Notes: generated by a model from the sequence alone, not told the origin. DNA of 64,000 nucleotides from Chryseobacterium gallinarum (GCF_001021975.1 NZ_CP009928.1:1550001-1614000), one strand, 5' to 3'. Shown: positions 25,549 to 35,561, numbered from the stretch's first letter. Made by a program: numbers and translations.

Positions 25549-27540
25549 ATGGATTTTAAGCTTCAATCAGAATATAAACCTACCGGAGATCAGCCTCAAG
25601 CAATCGAAAAATTGACTAAGGGAATAGAAATCGGTGAAAAATACCAGACTCTTCTCGGGGTGACAGGCTCAGGGAAAACCTTTACTGTTGCCAATGTGGT
25701 GCAGAATGTTCAACGGCCAACATTGGTATTGGCCCATAACAAGACACTGGCTGCCCAGCTTTTTATGGAGTTCAAGGAATTCTTTCCTGAGAATGCGGTT
25801 GAGTACTTTGTCAGTTACTACGACTATTATCAGCCGGAAGCTTATATTGCAACAACCGGAACTTATATTGAAAAAGACCTGAGCATTAACGAAGAAGTTG
25901 AAAAGCTACGTCTTTCCGCCACCGCCAGCCTTTTATCAGGAAGGAGAGATGTCTTGATTGTTGCGTCTGTATCCTGTATTTACGGTATTGGAAATCCTAC
26001 TGAATTTCATAAGTCGTTAATTTCTATTGCAATCGGTGAAAAAGTGACCAGGACCGCATTGCTTCATTCTTTAGTTAATGCGCTCTATGCCAGAACACTC
26101 AATGAGTTTCAAAGAGGTACCTTCCGTGTAAAAGGAGATGTAATTGATGTGTTCCCAGCCTATGCAGATAACGCCATCAGGATCCAGTTTTTTGGTGATG
26201 AGATTGAAAAGATTCAAAGCTTTGATCCTGTGACCGGCAACGTAGATAGTAATTTTGATCAGATCCAGATCTATCCGGCTAATCTTTTTGTGACTTCCAA
26301 GGAAACCTTAAACGGTGCCATAAAGGAAATTCAGGATGATATGGTAAAGCAGGTCGACTTTTTCAATTCTATTGGAAAGCCGCTGGAAGCTAAAAGGCTT
26401 CAGGAAAGAACTGAACTTGATCTTGAAATGATCAAAGAACTTGGCTATTGCTCTGGAATTGAGAACTATTCGAGATATCTGGACGGTAGGCTTCCCGGAA
26501 CAAGGCCTTTCTGCCTGATTGATTATTTTCCCAAAGACTTTTTAATGGTTATTGATGAAAGCCATGTAACAGTACCCCAGGTACACGCCATGTACGGCGG
26601 AGACCGGAGCAGGAAAGAATCCTTAGTGGAATATGGCTTCAGACTCCCTGCTGCAATGGATAACAGACCTCTGAAATTTGAAGAGTTTGAGGCTATGCAG
26701 AATCAGGTTATCTATGTTTCTGCAACGCCTGCCGATTATGAGCTTGAGAAAACCGGAGGCGCCTATATTGAGCAGATCATCCGTCCTACGGGACTTCTGG
26801 ATCCTGTTATTGAAGTACGACCTACATTAAACCAAATTGATGACTTAATGGAAGAGATCCAGAAGAGAGCGGATGTTGACGAAAGGGTTCTGGTCACTAC
26901 TTTAACCAAAAAAATGGCTGAAGAGCTTACCAAGTACTTTACCAAATTCGGAATCAGAACGAGATACATCCATTCCGATGTAGAGACCCTGGAACGGATC
27001 CAGATTATGCAGGATTTACGTTTAGGACTTTTTGATGTTTTAATTGGTGTCAACCTGCTAAGAGAAGGATTAGACCTACCGGAAGTTTCATTGGTAGCAA
27101 TTTTAGATGCCGACAAAGAAGGAATGCTGAGAAGCAGAAGATCCATGATTCAAACGGTGGGACGTGCAGCAAGGAATGTCAACGGGAAAGCCATTATGTA
27201 TGCAGACAAAATCACCAAGTCTATGCAGGCTACTTTAGATGAGACAGAATACCGCCGTGCCAAGCAAATGCAATATAACGAAGAGCATGGTCTGAAACCG
27301 CAGGCACTTAATAAAAAGATATCCGAAAGCCTTGTCGGGAGAAGTAAAGATTTTCCTGATGAAAAATATACCCAGAAAGAAATTCTTCAAAAGGTTGCAG
27401 AAACAAAAGCCAACTACGCCAGTGAAGATATTGATAAGATGATTGCATCGAAACAAAAAGAAATGGAAGCAGCAGCCAAAAACCTCGACTTTATAAAAGC
27501 AGCTAAGCTGAGGGATGAAATTGCAGCTTTGAAAAGCTAA
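25549..27540 (+). CDS. uvrB: UvrABC excinuclease subunit B
   Basis: A 663-residue nucleotide-excision-repair helicase: Walker [15 protein letters not shown] near residue 37, the beta-hairpin region [21 protein letters not shown] that locks damaged DNA, helicase motifs DESHVT and [23 protein letters not shown], and motif [13 protein letters not shown]-terminal UVR coiled coil ([21 protein letters not shown]) binds UvrC. The frame begins at a TTG (25528), but ATG 25549 gives the family start [16 protein letters not shown]. Monocistronic. Confidence 0.98.
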   Translation: MDFKLQSEYKPTGDQPQAIEKLTKGIEIGEKYQTLLGVTGSGKTFTVANVVQNVQRPTLVLAHNKTLAAQLFMEFKEFFPENAVEYFVSYYDYYQPEAYIATTGTYIEKDLSINEEVEKLRLSATASLLSGRRDVLIVASVSCIYGIGNPTEFHKSLISIAIGEKVTRTALLHSLVNALYARTLNEFQRGTFRVKGDVIDVFPAYADNAIRIQFFGDEIEKIQSFDPVTGNVDSNFDQIQIYPANLFVTSKETLNGAIKEIQDDMVKQVDFFNSIGKPLEAKRLQERTELDLEMIKELGYCSGIENYSRYLDGRLPGTRPFCLIDYFPKDFLMVIDESHVTVPQVHAMYGGDRSRKESLVEYGFRLPAAMDNRPLKFEEFEAMQNQVIYVSATPADYELEKTGGAYIEQIIRPTGLLDPVIEVRPTLNQIDDLMEEIQKRADVDERVLVTTLTKKMAEELTKYFTKFGIRTRYIHSDVETLERIQIMQDLRLGLFDVLIGVNLLREGLDLPEVSLVAILDADKEGMLRSRRSMIQTVGRAARNVNGKAIMYADKITKSMQATLDETEYRRAKQMQYNEEHGLKPQALNKKISESLVGRSKDFPDEKYTQKEILQKVAETKANYASEDIDKMIASKQKEMEAAAKNLDFIKAAKLRDEIAALKS

Positions 27541-27556
27541 TTCCATTTCCTTACCT

Positions 27557-27598
27557 ATAAAGTTTCGGCGGCATCTTCGATGCCGCCGAAACTTTTAT
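27557..27598. terminator. bidirectional terminator
   Basis: The stem AAAGTTTCGGCGGCATC/GATGCCGCCGAAACTTT (27559-27595, loop TTC) separates convergent uvrB and the DUF3820 gene. Confidence 0.9.
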
Positions 27599-27614
27599 AG
27601 TAACTGATCTCTGT

Positions 27615-27854
27615 TTATTTTCCATTTCTGACCATGGCTCTGATTGGTGTAAGCAAATCTGCCAAACCATTCAATTTGATCTCATAAACTGTTGAGAGCT
27701 GCATCCCTAATTTCCCTTTAGGCATTCCTCCATTCCGGAGGAACCACTCCAGATAACTTACCGGAAGATCGGCAAGAATTGTTCCTTCGTATTTACCAAA
27801 AGGCATTTTAACAATACAAATCTCTTTTAATATTTCCGGGTTTATTCCTTCCAA
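27615..27854 (-). CDS. DUF3820 small protein
   Basis: A 79-residue protein with the DUF3820 core MPFGKYEGTILADLPVSYLEWFLRNG and a helical tail. The domain resembles a piece of exonuclease-associated modules and its role is not established. It lies 12 bases after the stop of the AI-2E transporter gene, in the same orientation, so it may be co-transcribed. Confidence 0.88.
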   Translation of the reverse strand: MEGINPEILKEICIVKMPFGKYEGTILADLPVSYLEWFLRNGGMPKGKLGMQLSTVYEIKLNGLADLLTPIRAMVRNGK

Positions 27855-27866
27855 TTTTTTAAAAAA

Positions 27867-28949
27867 TTAAATTAATTTATCATTCAGGTCATTCTGGACA
27901 GGCAGCTCAAGATCAGGAGGCACATTTTCATCAGAAAACTCATTTCTGTATACCTGGATCAGTAAAAGGGTAAATGAGATTAAGATCGGCCCAAAAATAA
28001 GCCCCATAAATCCGAAAAGATTCATCCCCATAATAATCCCGAATACCGTATTCAACGGATGTATATTTTCCAGCTTCTTCAAAAGAGTGAAACGGAGCAG
28101 GTTATCTGTAAGCCCTACCACGACCACACAATAAATTGCCAGGCCAATTCCCTGTGCTGTATTTCCTTCTGCAATCATAAAAATACATACGGGAACATAC
28201 ACAATAGCGGTTCCTACCACCGGAATCACGGAGGATACTGCCGTGAGTGCAAAAAGCAGAACAGGTCCCGGTGCTCCAAAAATGAAATAACCAATAACGG
28301 CAACTATCCCCTGACCAACTGCCACAACAGGGATTCCGATAGCATTGGCCATGATTAATTTTCTTAATTTATCGCCGATTAAAGAGATGTTTGCCCTCTT
28401 TAAAGGAGCTGAAGAAGTAAGGATCCTTTCAAACAACCGTGGTTTTTCCAGCATGAAATAAAGGATAAAATACATGGATATCACTACGGTTAATGTATTG
28501 AATGTCCCGCTGAGAGCTGAGGTAGAAATCTTACCTACAGAATTCTTCAGCTTATTCATATTTTCCTGGCTGAGGATATCAAACTTGGTTTTTGAATAAA
28601 TATAGGCATGTATCTTATCAAGAAACACATTGAATTTAGCCATATAAGCCTGTGCATTTCCAAGTTTATCAATAAGCAGGTCGGCAATAAAATAAATAGG
28701 CAAAATAAGAATAATAAGACTGGCAAACATCAGGGCAAAAGCAGCAAGTGAAGGCTTCCATTTTCGCTCTTCCTGTAAATAAAAATTATACTTACGGCAC
28801 ACAACATAAATGGTAATTGCCCCTAAAACCGAAGGAATAAACAATGAAAGGTTAAAACAGATCAGTCCGGCAAGCACTATGATAATGGCCAGCAAAGAAA
28901 TCTGTTTGATAACAACACTGCTTACATGTTTGTCTTTATTATTCATCAT
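27867..28949 (-). CDS. AI-2E family transporter (membrane permease)
   Basis: A 360-residue membrane protein with eight or so helices (ISLLAIIIVLAGLICFNLSL, LAAFALMFASLIILILPIYF and others) and the conserved C-terminal pattern GVAVIGYFIFGAPGPVLLFALTAVSSVIPVVGTAIVYVP-like loop typical of PF01594. Despite the name, members are permeases/antiporters with varied substrates. Two Mets open the frame (28949, 28946). The neighbours upstream are two membrane proteins in the same direction. Confidence 0.87.
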   Translation of the reverse strand: MMNNKDKHVSSVVIKQISLLAIIIVLAGLICFNLSLFIPSVLGAITIYVVCRKYNFYLQEERKWKPSLAAFALMFASLIILILPIYFIADLLIDKLGNAQAYMAKFNVFLDKIHAYIYSKTKFDILSQENMNKLKNSVGKISTSALSGTFNTLTVVISMYFILYFMLEKPRLFERILTSSAPLKRANISLIGDKLRKLIMANAIGIPVVAVGQGIVAVIGYFIFGAPGPVLLFALTAVSSVIPVVGTAIVYVPVCIFMIAEGNTAQGIGLAIYCVVVVGLTDNLLRFTLLKKLENIHPLNTVFGIIMGMNLFGFMGLIFGPILISFTLLLIQVYRNEFSDENVPPDLELPVQNDLNDKLI

Positions 28950-28960
28950 TTGTTAAAATT

Positions 28961-29692
28961 CTAAGGTTGCTTGTACATGATCTGTCTCGGCTTTCCTAAA
29001 TAAGCACAATAAGTAGAATACATGACAATCATAATAAACGGAGCTGTCAAAATTATACCGAATCCACAAAGAATTACTCCGGCTACAGATATAATGCCTC
29101 CCAGAAGAGTGGTTAGCAAAAATGTACCATAGTTTTCCTTGGCAATGCTGAAGGATTTTCCTAAGGCCTCAGTGGCGGAAGCATTTTCAAAAAGTAAAAT
29201 AGGATATCCGATTAAAAGAAACGGATACACAAAAACAATAGGTAACACACATAATGCCAAAGCAATTGTGGAGATAATCCCCGAAAGGATACTATAAATT
29301 AAAATATTAACAAAATTCTGACGATATCCAATAAACAAATCGGAAAACTCAATCTGGTTTTTAGTATTGAATTTATTTACAATATAAATCAGTCCCACAT
29401 ATAAAGGCGCCAATAAAAGCCCGAAAAAGCTGGATAATGTAGCATACATTGTAAATCCGGGAGCATTCCAGTAGCTGAAGTCTCCACCGGAAGTTCTCAT
29501 CTCTTCCACCATAGCCGTTGAATTGAATCCCGTAGCCGTTTGGATAATAAAACCTCCTACAAGATAAATAACCATAGCAACGATACCATAGCCAAAGACC
29601 CCTTTATACATTTCAAAAGCGTGCGAAATAATCGATCCCGTATCTCTGTTGGGAACAGAACCTTGCTGATCAAATTCGTTAAATTCAGACAT
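28961..29692 (-). CDS. polytopic membrane protein of unknown function
   Basis: A 243-residue protein with a short acidic/polar N-terminus (MSEFNEFDQQGSVPNRDTG) and about five or six hydrophobic helices. The IEFSDLFIGYRQNFVN segment has a counterpart (VELGDLFVGYNGLNFFK) in the neighbouring protein at 29765, so the two are paralogs. Similar Bacteroidota proteins are sometimes labelled beta-carotene monooxygenase, which I see no reason to believe. It ends 11 bases before the AI-2E gene. Confidence 0.75.
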   Translation of the reverse strand: MSEFNEFDQQGSVPNRDTGSIISHAFEMYKGVFGYGIVAMVIYLVGGFIIQTATGFNSTAMVEEMRTSGGDFSYWNAPGFTMYATLSSFFGLLLAPLYVGLIYIVNKFNTKNQIEFSDLFIGYRQNFVNILIYSILSGIISTIALALCVLPIVFVYPFLLIGYPILLFENASATEALGKSFSIAKENYGTFLLTTLLGGIISVAGVILCGFGIILTAPFIMIVMYSTYCAYLGKPRQIMYKQP

Positions 29693-29764
29693 AGTTTAAA
29701 TATTTAATGATTTTACCAAATTTAACTTTTTTTGGTAAAAAAACATATTAAACTAAGGTAAAAT

Positions 29765-30487
29765 TTAGTATTTCTCTGAAAAAACCGTTTTATAAAGCGA
29801 ATAAATCACTGCATTCCAAAAAGGAAAGGTAAAAAGACCTCCAATAAAAAACAAAGTGAACCCCAGATATTTGAACAATACGGCTACGATTATACACACC
29901 ATTATCTCAATAAAATACATCCTTAACGCCTTCAGGTTTAAGGAGATCGCTTCAAAAATCCTTTTATTGGCAAAGAACATCAATGGCGCAACAAACACCG
30001 TCATCGCCACCCAGACTACTGCCAGAAATAAAGTCGGAATAGTAAATCTATAGATCAGGAACCAAAACACGTAATAACCCAGATATTTGAAAAAGTTGAG
30101 TCCATTGTACCCTACAAACAGATCTCCAAGCTCCACTTTCTCATTCATATCTATTTTTCTGAAGATCTGAAACAGCCCAAGATTTAAAGGATACAGAAAA
30201 GCGGTTGTTCCCCATACTGCATAGGTAAACATTTGATAATTTTCAGTAGCGCTCAGCTCAGTGATCTTTTCCATATAAGCTTTGGTTCCCAGCTTAAGGG
30301 CTTCTGTTAATTCCTGGCTTTGTGCCCAAATTCCATATTTCGCACCAAAGAAAAATAAAGAGGTAAGGAAAATTCCAAAAAAGACCATCGAAAACATCAA
30401 CTGAAAAACCAGTGTTTTATTCCAATAAAAAAAAGCCTGCTTCAATATAAAATCTATTCCCGGTTTCTGAGGATATTTGCTCTGCAT
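29765..30487 (-). CDS. polytopic membrane protein, paralog of its neighbour
   Basis: A 240-residue protein with five or six hydrophobic helices. The segment VELGDLFVGYNGLNFFKYLG matches EFSDLFIGYRQNFVNIL in the protein at 28961. The open frame can begin at a TTG (30505), but the ATG at 30487 lies just downstream of TACTTTTG on the minus strand. It shares a short region with the divergent pabB. Function unknown. Confidence 0.72.
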   Translation of the reverse strand: MQSKYPQKPGIDFILKQAFFYWNKTLVFQLMFSMVFFGIFLTSLFFFGAKYGIWAQSQELTEALKLGTKAYMEKITELSATENYQMFTYAVWGTTAFLYPLNLGLFQIFRKIDMNEKVELGDLFVGYNGLNFFKYLGYYVFWFLIYRFTIPTLFLAVVWVAMTVFVAPLMFFANKRIFEAISLNLKALRMYFIEIMVCIIVAVLFKYLGFTLFFIGGLFTFPFWNAVIYSLYKTVFSEKY

Positions 30488-30534
30488 TTTAAAAATTTTA
30501 TGCAAAAGTAAACATCAATAATTATTTTTGCCGA

Positions 30535-31512
30535 ATGTTTTCAGTGAATCATCAAAAATTTATAGAAATGGATGAGCTTTCTCTTCAGAAGGTTCCCTAT
30601 TTTTTCATGGTAGACTTTCTTTCCGGGAAAGTAGAAATATACCGAAAGGAAGAAATTGAACAATCAGGATTAATCATTGATTTTCAACACTTTTCCACTA
30701 TAAAAAAACATCCTGAACTCACAAAAAAAATAGAATGGAAATCATTTCCTGAAACCCTTGAAAGTTTTAAAACAGGCTTTGACAAAGTTCAAAAAAATAT
30801 CCGGTTGGGTAATTCTTATCTGGTAAATTATACCCGGAAGACCAAAATTGAAACCAATTTAACACTGGAAGAAATTTTTTATCATTCTGTTGCAAAATAT
30901 AAAGTTTTTTATAAAGATTTTTTTGTATTTTTTTCTCCGGAAACTTTTGTAAAAATCATTGACGGTAAAATTTTAACTTATCCAATGAAAGGAACGATTG
31001 ATGCCTCCCTGAAAAACGCCGCAGAAGTATTGAAAAATGATAAAAAAGAAAAGGCTGAACATTATACTGTTGTAGACTTGCTCAGAAATGATCTGAGTAT
31101 GGTGGCTGATGAGGTGACTGTAGATAAATTTCAGCACATCGATTTTATCAAGACACAACAAAAAGATCTGTACGCCATGAGCTCTGAAATTACAGGAAAG
31201 CTGAAACCAGAATTTGATGGAAAAATAGGAAGCATTATGCAAAAATTACTTCCTGCCGGTTCTATTTTAGGAGCTCCAAAACCCAAAACACTGGAGATCA
31301 TTTTAGAGGCCGAAGGATATAAAAGAGGCTATTATACAGGAGTTTGCGGCTGGTTTGACGGTAAAAATGTCGACAGCTGTGTGATGATACGCTTTATTGA
31401 AAAAGAAGGAGATCAGCTTTATTTCAAAAGCGGTGGCGGAATTACCCACATGAGTAAATTAGAAGACGAATATCAGGAAATGAAAAACAAAATTTATGTC
31501 CCAATTCATTGA
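30535..31512 (+). CDS. pabB: aminodeoxychorismate synthase component I (chorismate-binding)
   Basis: A 325-residue chorismate-utilising enzyme with the C-terminal catalytic signatures: ILTYPMKGTIDAS, VVDLLRNDLSMVADEV, LLPAGSILGAPKPKTLEII and RGYYTGVCGWFDG. It makes 4-amino-4-deoxychorismate for folate synthesis. Its length is shorter than the E. coli PabB (453) because the N-terminal part is reduced, as in many Bacteroidota. A TATTTTTG box sits only four bases before this ATG, so the true start may be ATG 30568. The next gene overlaps it by 17 bases and supplies the lyase step. Confidence 0.9.
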   Translation: MFSVNHQKFIEMDELSLQKVPYFFMVDFLSGKVEIYRKEEIEQSGLIIDFQHFSTIKKHPELTKKIEWKSFPETLESFKTGFDKVQKNIRLGNSYLVNYTRKTKIETNLTLEEIFYHSVAKYKVFYKDFFVFFSPETFVKIIDGKILTYPMKGTIDASLKNAAEVLKNDKKEKAEHYTVVDLLRNDLSMVADEVTVDKFQHIDFIKTQQKDLYAMSSEITGKLKPEFDGKIGSIMQKLLPAGSILGAPKPKTLEIILEAEGYKRGYYTGVCGWFDGKNVDSCVMIRFIEKEGDQLYFKSGGGITHMSKLEDEYQEMKNKIYVPIH

Positions 31513-32122
31513 AAGCATTAAGGTAGAAGACCAGGAAATTTTCTTATTGGAACTGCATCAGAAACGTGTAGATCAAACGTTCTCTCACTTTGGAAAAGAA
31601 GGAAGTATTGATCTTGCTAAAATATTCAAAAGCCTGCAGCATGATGAAGACGGTCTTTTCAAATTAAGAATCGCCTATGATCTTGATAAAAAAATCAGGA
31701 CCCAGATGATTCCCTATGCGATCCCTGAAATTAACGATTTCCAGCTGGTAGAAAACAATAGCTTCGATTACTCCTTCAAATTTGAAGACCGCAAAGAACT
31801 GGATAAAATGAAAATGAAGGCAAAAGCGGAAGAAATCATTATTGTCAAAAATAACCACATCACCGATACTTCTTTTTCTAACCTTTTGTTTTTAAAGGGA
31901 AAAGATTGGTTTACGCCTAACTCTTATCTTTTAAACGGAGTGCAGAGGCAAAATCTTTTAAAGCATAAAAAGATCAAAGAGACTGAGATTACCTTACAGA
32001 ACATAAAGCAATTCTCCCACTTTCAGATCATCAATGCTTTAAATGATTTCGACGATATGTTTATTTATCCTATTGACAGAATAATCAATCTGCCGGGAAA
32101 TGAAGAATATCTTGACCTTTAG
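31496..32122 (+). CDS. pabC: aminotransferase class IV, probable aminodeoxychorismate lyase
   Basis: A 208-residue PLP enzyme of fold type IV. It begins within pabB and has the IIIVKNNHITDTSFSNLLFLKGKDWFTP segment with the expected lyase/branched-chain transaminase features. A lyase removing pyruvate from aminodeoxychorismate to give 4-aminobenzoate is the natural partner of PabB. Short for the family (E. coli PabC is 269). It overlaps convergent menD by four bases at the stop codons. Confidence 0.82.
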   Translation: MSQFIESIKVEDQEIFLLELHQKRVDQTFSHFGKEGSIDLAKIFKSLQHDEDGLFKLRIAYDLDKKIRTQMIPYAIPEINDFQLVENNSFDYSFKFEDRKELDKMKMKAKAEEIIIVKNNHITDTSFSNLLFLKGKDWFTPNSYLLNGVQRQNLLKHKKIKETEITLQNIKQFSHFQIINALNDFDDMFIYPIDRIINLPGNEEYLDL

Positions 32123-33795
32123 CTTTCTTTCATAAAGTTAAAATAAGCCTTTTGGATATCAGCACTATTCTTTCCGGAAGTATTGACTTCCAGTATTTTA
32201 GGCAGCACATCAGGTTTAAAGAAATTCTCAAGAACCCTGTCCAGAGTAAGCTCATCTTCCACCTTAATGTAAGAAAATCCAAAGTGTTTTGCCAAATACT
32301 CTGCTGTTTTGCGGTGCTTTGTCGCAATAAACTCATCTAATGTGTTCGGATTGGCATTGCCGGGTCCCGGAATAATCTTAAAGATATTTCCTTCTCCGTT
32401 ATTGAAAATCATAATCCGTACAAATGGAGGAATATATTGGTTCCAAAGGCCGTTAATGTCATAAAAGAAACTTAAATCCCCTGTTATCAGCAAGGTTGGA
32501 TTCGCATTTTTAATCGCAAATCCCATTGCTGTAGAAGTAGACCCGTCAATTCCGCTTGTTCCCCTGTTGCAATACATTCTTCTTTTACCGAAATCAAACA
32601 ATTGTGCATATCTGATAGCAGAAGAATTGGCAAAATGGATATTGTAATTTTCAGGAATGGTCTGTGAAGCTTTATTGAAGAAATAAAAATCTGAAAACTC
32701 AACCGTATTTAGAAACTGTTCATGCTTTGCATCTTTTTTATCCCTTAAAACATCCCAAAGGTTGAAATAAGGCCTTGGTTCAAGATTAATATATTTCAAT
32801 AATTTAGAAAAAAAGACCTCAGGTTTCACTTCAATCTTTTCCGTTAAAGAAAAATACGTATCAGGCTGCCATACCTCATCCAAATGCCAATGTTGCTTCG
32901 GACGTGCATTTCTTAAAAATTGTTTTACTTTTTTGGAAACCACATTTTGTCCTACCGTAATCAAAAGGTCCGGGGCATATGTTTTATAATCTTCTTCGGT
33001 AAAATTAAAGATATAACGATCAATATGCCTGAAAAATTTCTCGTGGTATAAATTGGAATTCACTTCACTTAATACCACTACAGAGTGGTTTTTTACCAGC
33101 TGAGTCAATTGATTTTCCAGTTCGGGGCTGTAATCCCTTGTTCCGACCAGCAGCATGATTCTCTGAGAAGTATTCCATTCTGCAACCAGGTTGGATGGAA
33201 TTTCATATTCTTTATGCCTGATGGTTTTTTCAACGGTAGGAAAAGGCGGAAGCTCAGAAACCAGTTCATATAAAGGTTCTTCCAGCGGTATATTGATATG
33301 GACCGGCCCCTGCTTTTCAAAACAAAGTTCGATCGCTTTTTTAATCGTGTCGAAATTAATATCTTCTGCTCCTTCCTTACTGTCTTCCAGCAGTTGGAAA
33401 TCACCATAAGAGTGCTGATGAAATACATCCTTCTGCCTGATTGTCTGCCCGTCAAATATATCCACGAAATCCGTTGGCCTGTCAGCCGTTAACACTAAAA
33501 GTGGAATATTCTGATAAAATGCTTCTGTGACCGCAGGGTAATAGTTAACCACAGCGGAACCGCTTGTACAGGTAATGGCAACAGGTTTTTTCTCACTTTT
33601 TGCCATTCCCATCGCTACGAAAGCTGCACTTCTTTCATCTACAATGCTGAAGCAGTTAAAGCCATCCACTTCTGAAAAGTGAATCGCCAAAGGGGCATTT
33701 CTTGATCCCGGGGAGATCACAACATCTTCTATTCCGTACTGCTGAAGAAGATGTGCAAGTATTTGGATACTTCTCTTAGAAGAATATTTTTTCAT
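32119..33795 (-). CDS. menD: 2-succinyl-5-enolpyruvyl-6-hydroxy-3-cyclohexene-1-carboxylate synthase
   Basis: A 558-residue thiamine-diphosphate enzyme of menaquinone biosynthesis; it joins isochorismate with 2-oxoglutarate. The N-terminus has VISPGSRNAPLAIHF and DERSAAFVAMGMAK with the ThDP-activating Glu, followed by CTSGSAVVNYYPAV. The ThDP/Mg motif is GDLSFFYDINGLW followed by NNGEGNIFKIIPG. Menaquinone is the respiratory quinone of this group. It is convergent to pabC, with overlapping ends and no room for a terminator, so antisense transcription is possible. Confidence 0.96.
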   Translation of the reverse strand: MKKYSSKRSIQILAHLLQQYGIEDVVISPGSRNAPLAIHFSEVDGFNCFSIVDERSAAFVAMGMAKSEKKPVAITCTSGSAVVNYYPAVTEAFYQNIPLLVLTADRPTDFVDIFDGQTIRQKDVFHQHSYGDFQLLEDSKEGAEDINFDTIKKAIELCFEKQGPVHINIPLEEPLYELVSELPPFPTVEKTIRHKEYEIPSNLVAEWNTSQRIMLLVGTRDYSPELENQLTQLVKNHSVVVLSEVNSNLYHEKFFRHIDRYIFNFTEEDYKTYAPDLLITVGQNVVSKKVKQFLRNARPKQHWHLDEVWQPDTYFSLTEKIEVKPEVFFSKLLKYINLEPRPYFNLWDVLRDKKDAKHEQFLNTVEFSDFYFFNKASQTIPENYNIHFANSSAIRYAQLFDFGKRRMYCNRGTSGIDGSTSTAMGFAIKNANPTLLITGDLSFFYDINGLWNQYIPPFVRIMIFNNGEGNIFKIIPGPGNANPNTLDEFIATKHRKTAEYLAKHFGFSYIKVEDELTLDRVLENFFKPDVLPKILEVNTSGKNSADIQKAYFNFMKES

Positions 33796-33879
33796 ACAGC
33801 AAATTTAACTTATAAATAATGATTTTAAAATCATTTAATTTAAAAAAAATGTAATTTTGCTACTCGTAAATTTCTATAA

Positions 33880-34830
33880 ATGGATAAAATACCTAGTGTA
33901 GACCTGCGTGATTTCCTTTCGGGCAACCCGGAACGCAAACAGAAATTTGTAAATGAAATCGGAAAAGCTTATGAAGAAATTGGCTTTGTAGCTTTAAAAG
34001 GCCATTTTCTTGATGACCAACTAGTAGATGAACTGTATGGAGAGGTTAAAAACTTTTTTGAGCTGCCTGTGGAAACTAAACAAAAGTATGAGATTCCAGG
34101 AATTGGTGGCCAGAGAGGGTATGTAGGATTTGGTAAAGAAACCGCAAAAGGTTTCAAAAAAGGGGACTTAAAAGAGTTCTGGCACTTCGGACAATATCTG
34201 TCTGAAGATTCCAAATACAAAACAGAGTATCCTGACAATGTAATCGTTGAAGAACTTCCGAAATTCAACGAAGTAGGAAAAGAAGCCTTTCAAATGCTCG
34301 AAAAAACAGGGCAGTATGTTTTGAGGGCACTGGCCCTTCACCTTGGTTTAGATGAATTTTATTTTGATGACAAAATTGCAGAAGGAAATTCTATCTTAAG
34401 ACCTATTCATTATCCACCTATCACAGAAGAGCCGGATGATGCAGTAAGAGCAGCAGCACACGGAGATATCAACCTGATTACCCTTTTAATGGGAGCACAA
34501 GGTAAAGGCCTCCAGGTCCAGAACCACAACGGGGAATGGATTGATGCTATTGCAGAGCCGGATGAGCTGATGATCAATGTTGGAGATATGTTATCAAGAC
34601 ATACCAACAATAAATTGAAGTCTACGATCCACAGAGTGGTGAACCCTCCAAGAGAGTTGTGGAGTACATCAAGATATTCAATCCCTTTCTTTATGCATCC
34701 CATCAGTGGCATGTCTTTAAATGCTCTTGACAACTGTGTTGACGAAAACAATCCAAAATTGTACGAAGATACAACAGCAGGAGAATTCTTACATGAAAGG
34801 CTGATAGAACTAGGCTTGATTAAAAAGTAA
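33880..34830 (+). CDS. isopenicillin N synthase-like 2OG/Fe(II) oxygenase
   Basis: A 316-residue enzyme of the non-haem iron family: the Fe ligands are in AAHGDINLITLLMG (H-x-D) and IHRVVNP (distal His), and the 2-oxoglutarate-binding RYSIPFF follows. It begins with the DIOX_N-type domain (VDLRDFLSGNPERKQKFVNEIGKAYEEIGFVAL). Bacterial members in this group act on varied small molecules; the substrate is not evident. Single gene with its own terminator. Confidence 0.88.
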   Translation: MDKIPSVDLRDFLSGNPERKQKFVNEIGKAYEEIGFVALKGHFLDDQLVDELYGEVKNFFELPVETKQKYEIPGIGGQRGYVGFGKETAKGFKKGDLKEFWHFGQYLSEDSKYKTEYPDNVIVEELPKFNEVGKEAFQMLEKTGQYVLRALALHLGLDEFYFDDKIAEGNSILRPIHYPPITEEPDDAVRAAAHGDINLITLLMGAQGKGLQVQNHNGEWIDAIAEPDELMINVGDMLSRHTNNKLKSTIHRVVNPPRELWSTSRYSIPFFMHPISGMSLNALDNCVDENNPKLYEDTTAGEFLHERLIELGLIKK

Positions 34831-34837
34831 TTATAAC

Positions 34838-34870
34838 AATAGTCAGTAATTGAATTACTGACTATTTTTC
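34838..34870. terminator. bidirectional terminator
   Basis: ATAGTCAGTAAT/ATTACTGACTAT (34839-34865, three- or four-base loop) with T run, between the oxygenase gene and the convergent small peptide gene. Confidence 0.85.
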
Positions 34871-34876
34871 TATTCA

Positions 34877-35155
34877 TTACGCCATTATGCAATAATACTG
34901 CGGACAAGGTGTAGATTGTGTAAAAGTTCCCCATGGACATATGCAGGTATACATATCTCCACCTCCACTTCCCGGACTACCTCCTCCGGTTCCCGGATTC
35001 TCTACGTAAGGAACACATTGTCCTCCTGAACAAATATACCCGGCAGAACAGCCCCCTGTGCCCGGCCCCTCTCCCTCAAAACAATAGGCAGGCCCTATAT
35101 CTCCTGCTACGGTCCTCTTTTTTTCTTCTCTGGAAAGTCTTTTGAAATTTTTCAT
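34877..35155 (-). CDS. bacteriocin-like double-glycine-leader peptide, Cys/Gly-rich
   Basis: A 92-residue peptide. The leader MKNFKRLSREEKKRTVAGD follows the K-N-x-K-K/R-L-[ST]-R pattern of Chryseobacterium small peptides and has Gly-Asp at the processing position. The mature part has eight cysteines and glycine/proline-rich spacers (CSAGYICSGGQCVPY, GTGGGSPGSGGGD). The frame continues 10 codons upstream to an ATG at 35185, but the leader pattern starts at 35155. No transporter or modification enzyme lies next to it. Function unknown. Confidence 0.72.
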   Translation of the reverse strand: MKNFKRLSREEKKRTVAGDIGPAYCFEGEGPGTGGCSAGYICSGGQCVPYVENPGTGGGSPGSGGGDMYTCICPWGTFTQSTPCPQYYCIMA

Positions 35156-35380
35156 AGCTTTTAATGTTTGTTTTTTTTTACTCATAGGCCTTTTCAGATA
35201 TGCCTGTTTAAAAATAACATTTATTTAACTATTAATCAAATACTTAATTAATAAAATCACTTTTAAATAGCAATATATCCCCCTATTCTTTATTATTTTT
35301 TATTTTTAACATATTAATTCTATATTAATTAAAATATTTAGTTAATTTTACTTTACTATCAATTTTTTAATTAAAACAAT

Positions 35381-35542
35381 ATGAAAAATTTAAAAAAACT
35401 AAGAAAAGACCAATTAAAAGGTATTTCCGGAGGCACAGAACTTCCGGGAGCTGAATTCTGTATGTATTATTGTAATGGTACATTAATTTGTGCAGGCTGC
35501 AGTGACGATTTTAAATGTCCGGACATAAGCAATGATATGTAA
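35381..35542 (+). CDS. bacteriocin-like double-glycine-leader peptide
   Basis: A 53-residue peptide starting MKNLKKLRKDQLKGISGG, a textbook GG-leader, followed by TELPGAEFCMYYCNGTLICAG and a short acidic tail. It has five cysteines after the leader. It is divergent from the peptide gene at 34877 and followed by a hairpin terminator. The leader shares its pattern with the broken gene at 10730. Maturation would need a PCAT-type peptidase/ABC transporter, which is not in this window. Confidence 0.78.
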   Translation: MKNLKKLRKDQLKGISGGTELPGAEFCMYYCNGTLICAGCSDDFKCPDISNDM

Positions 35543-35561
35543 AACGACTCAAAATGAAATA

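Noticed and set aside
28961..30487. Carotenoid monooxygenase label for the two membrane proteins
   Set aside because: No His-rich iron site or propeller is visible; they are simple polytopic proteins.
33105..33455. 116-residue frame on the minus strand
   Set aside because: It is an alternative frame of menD, which is fully supported in its own frame.
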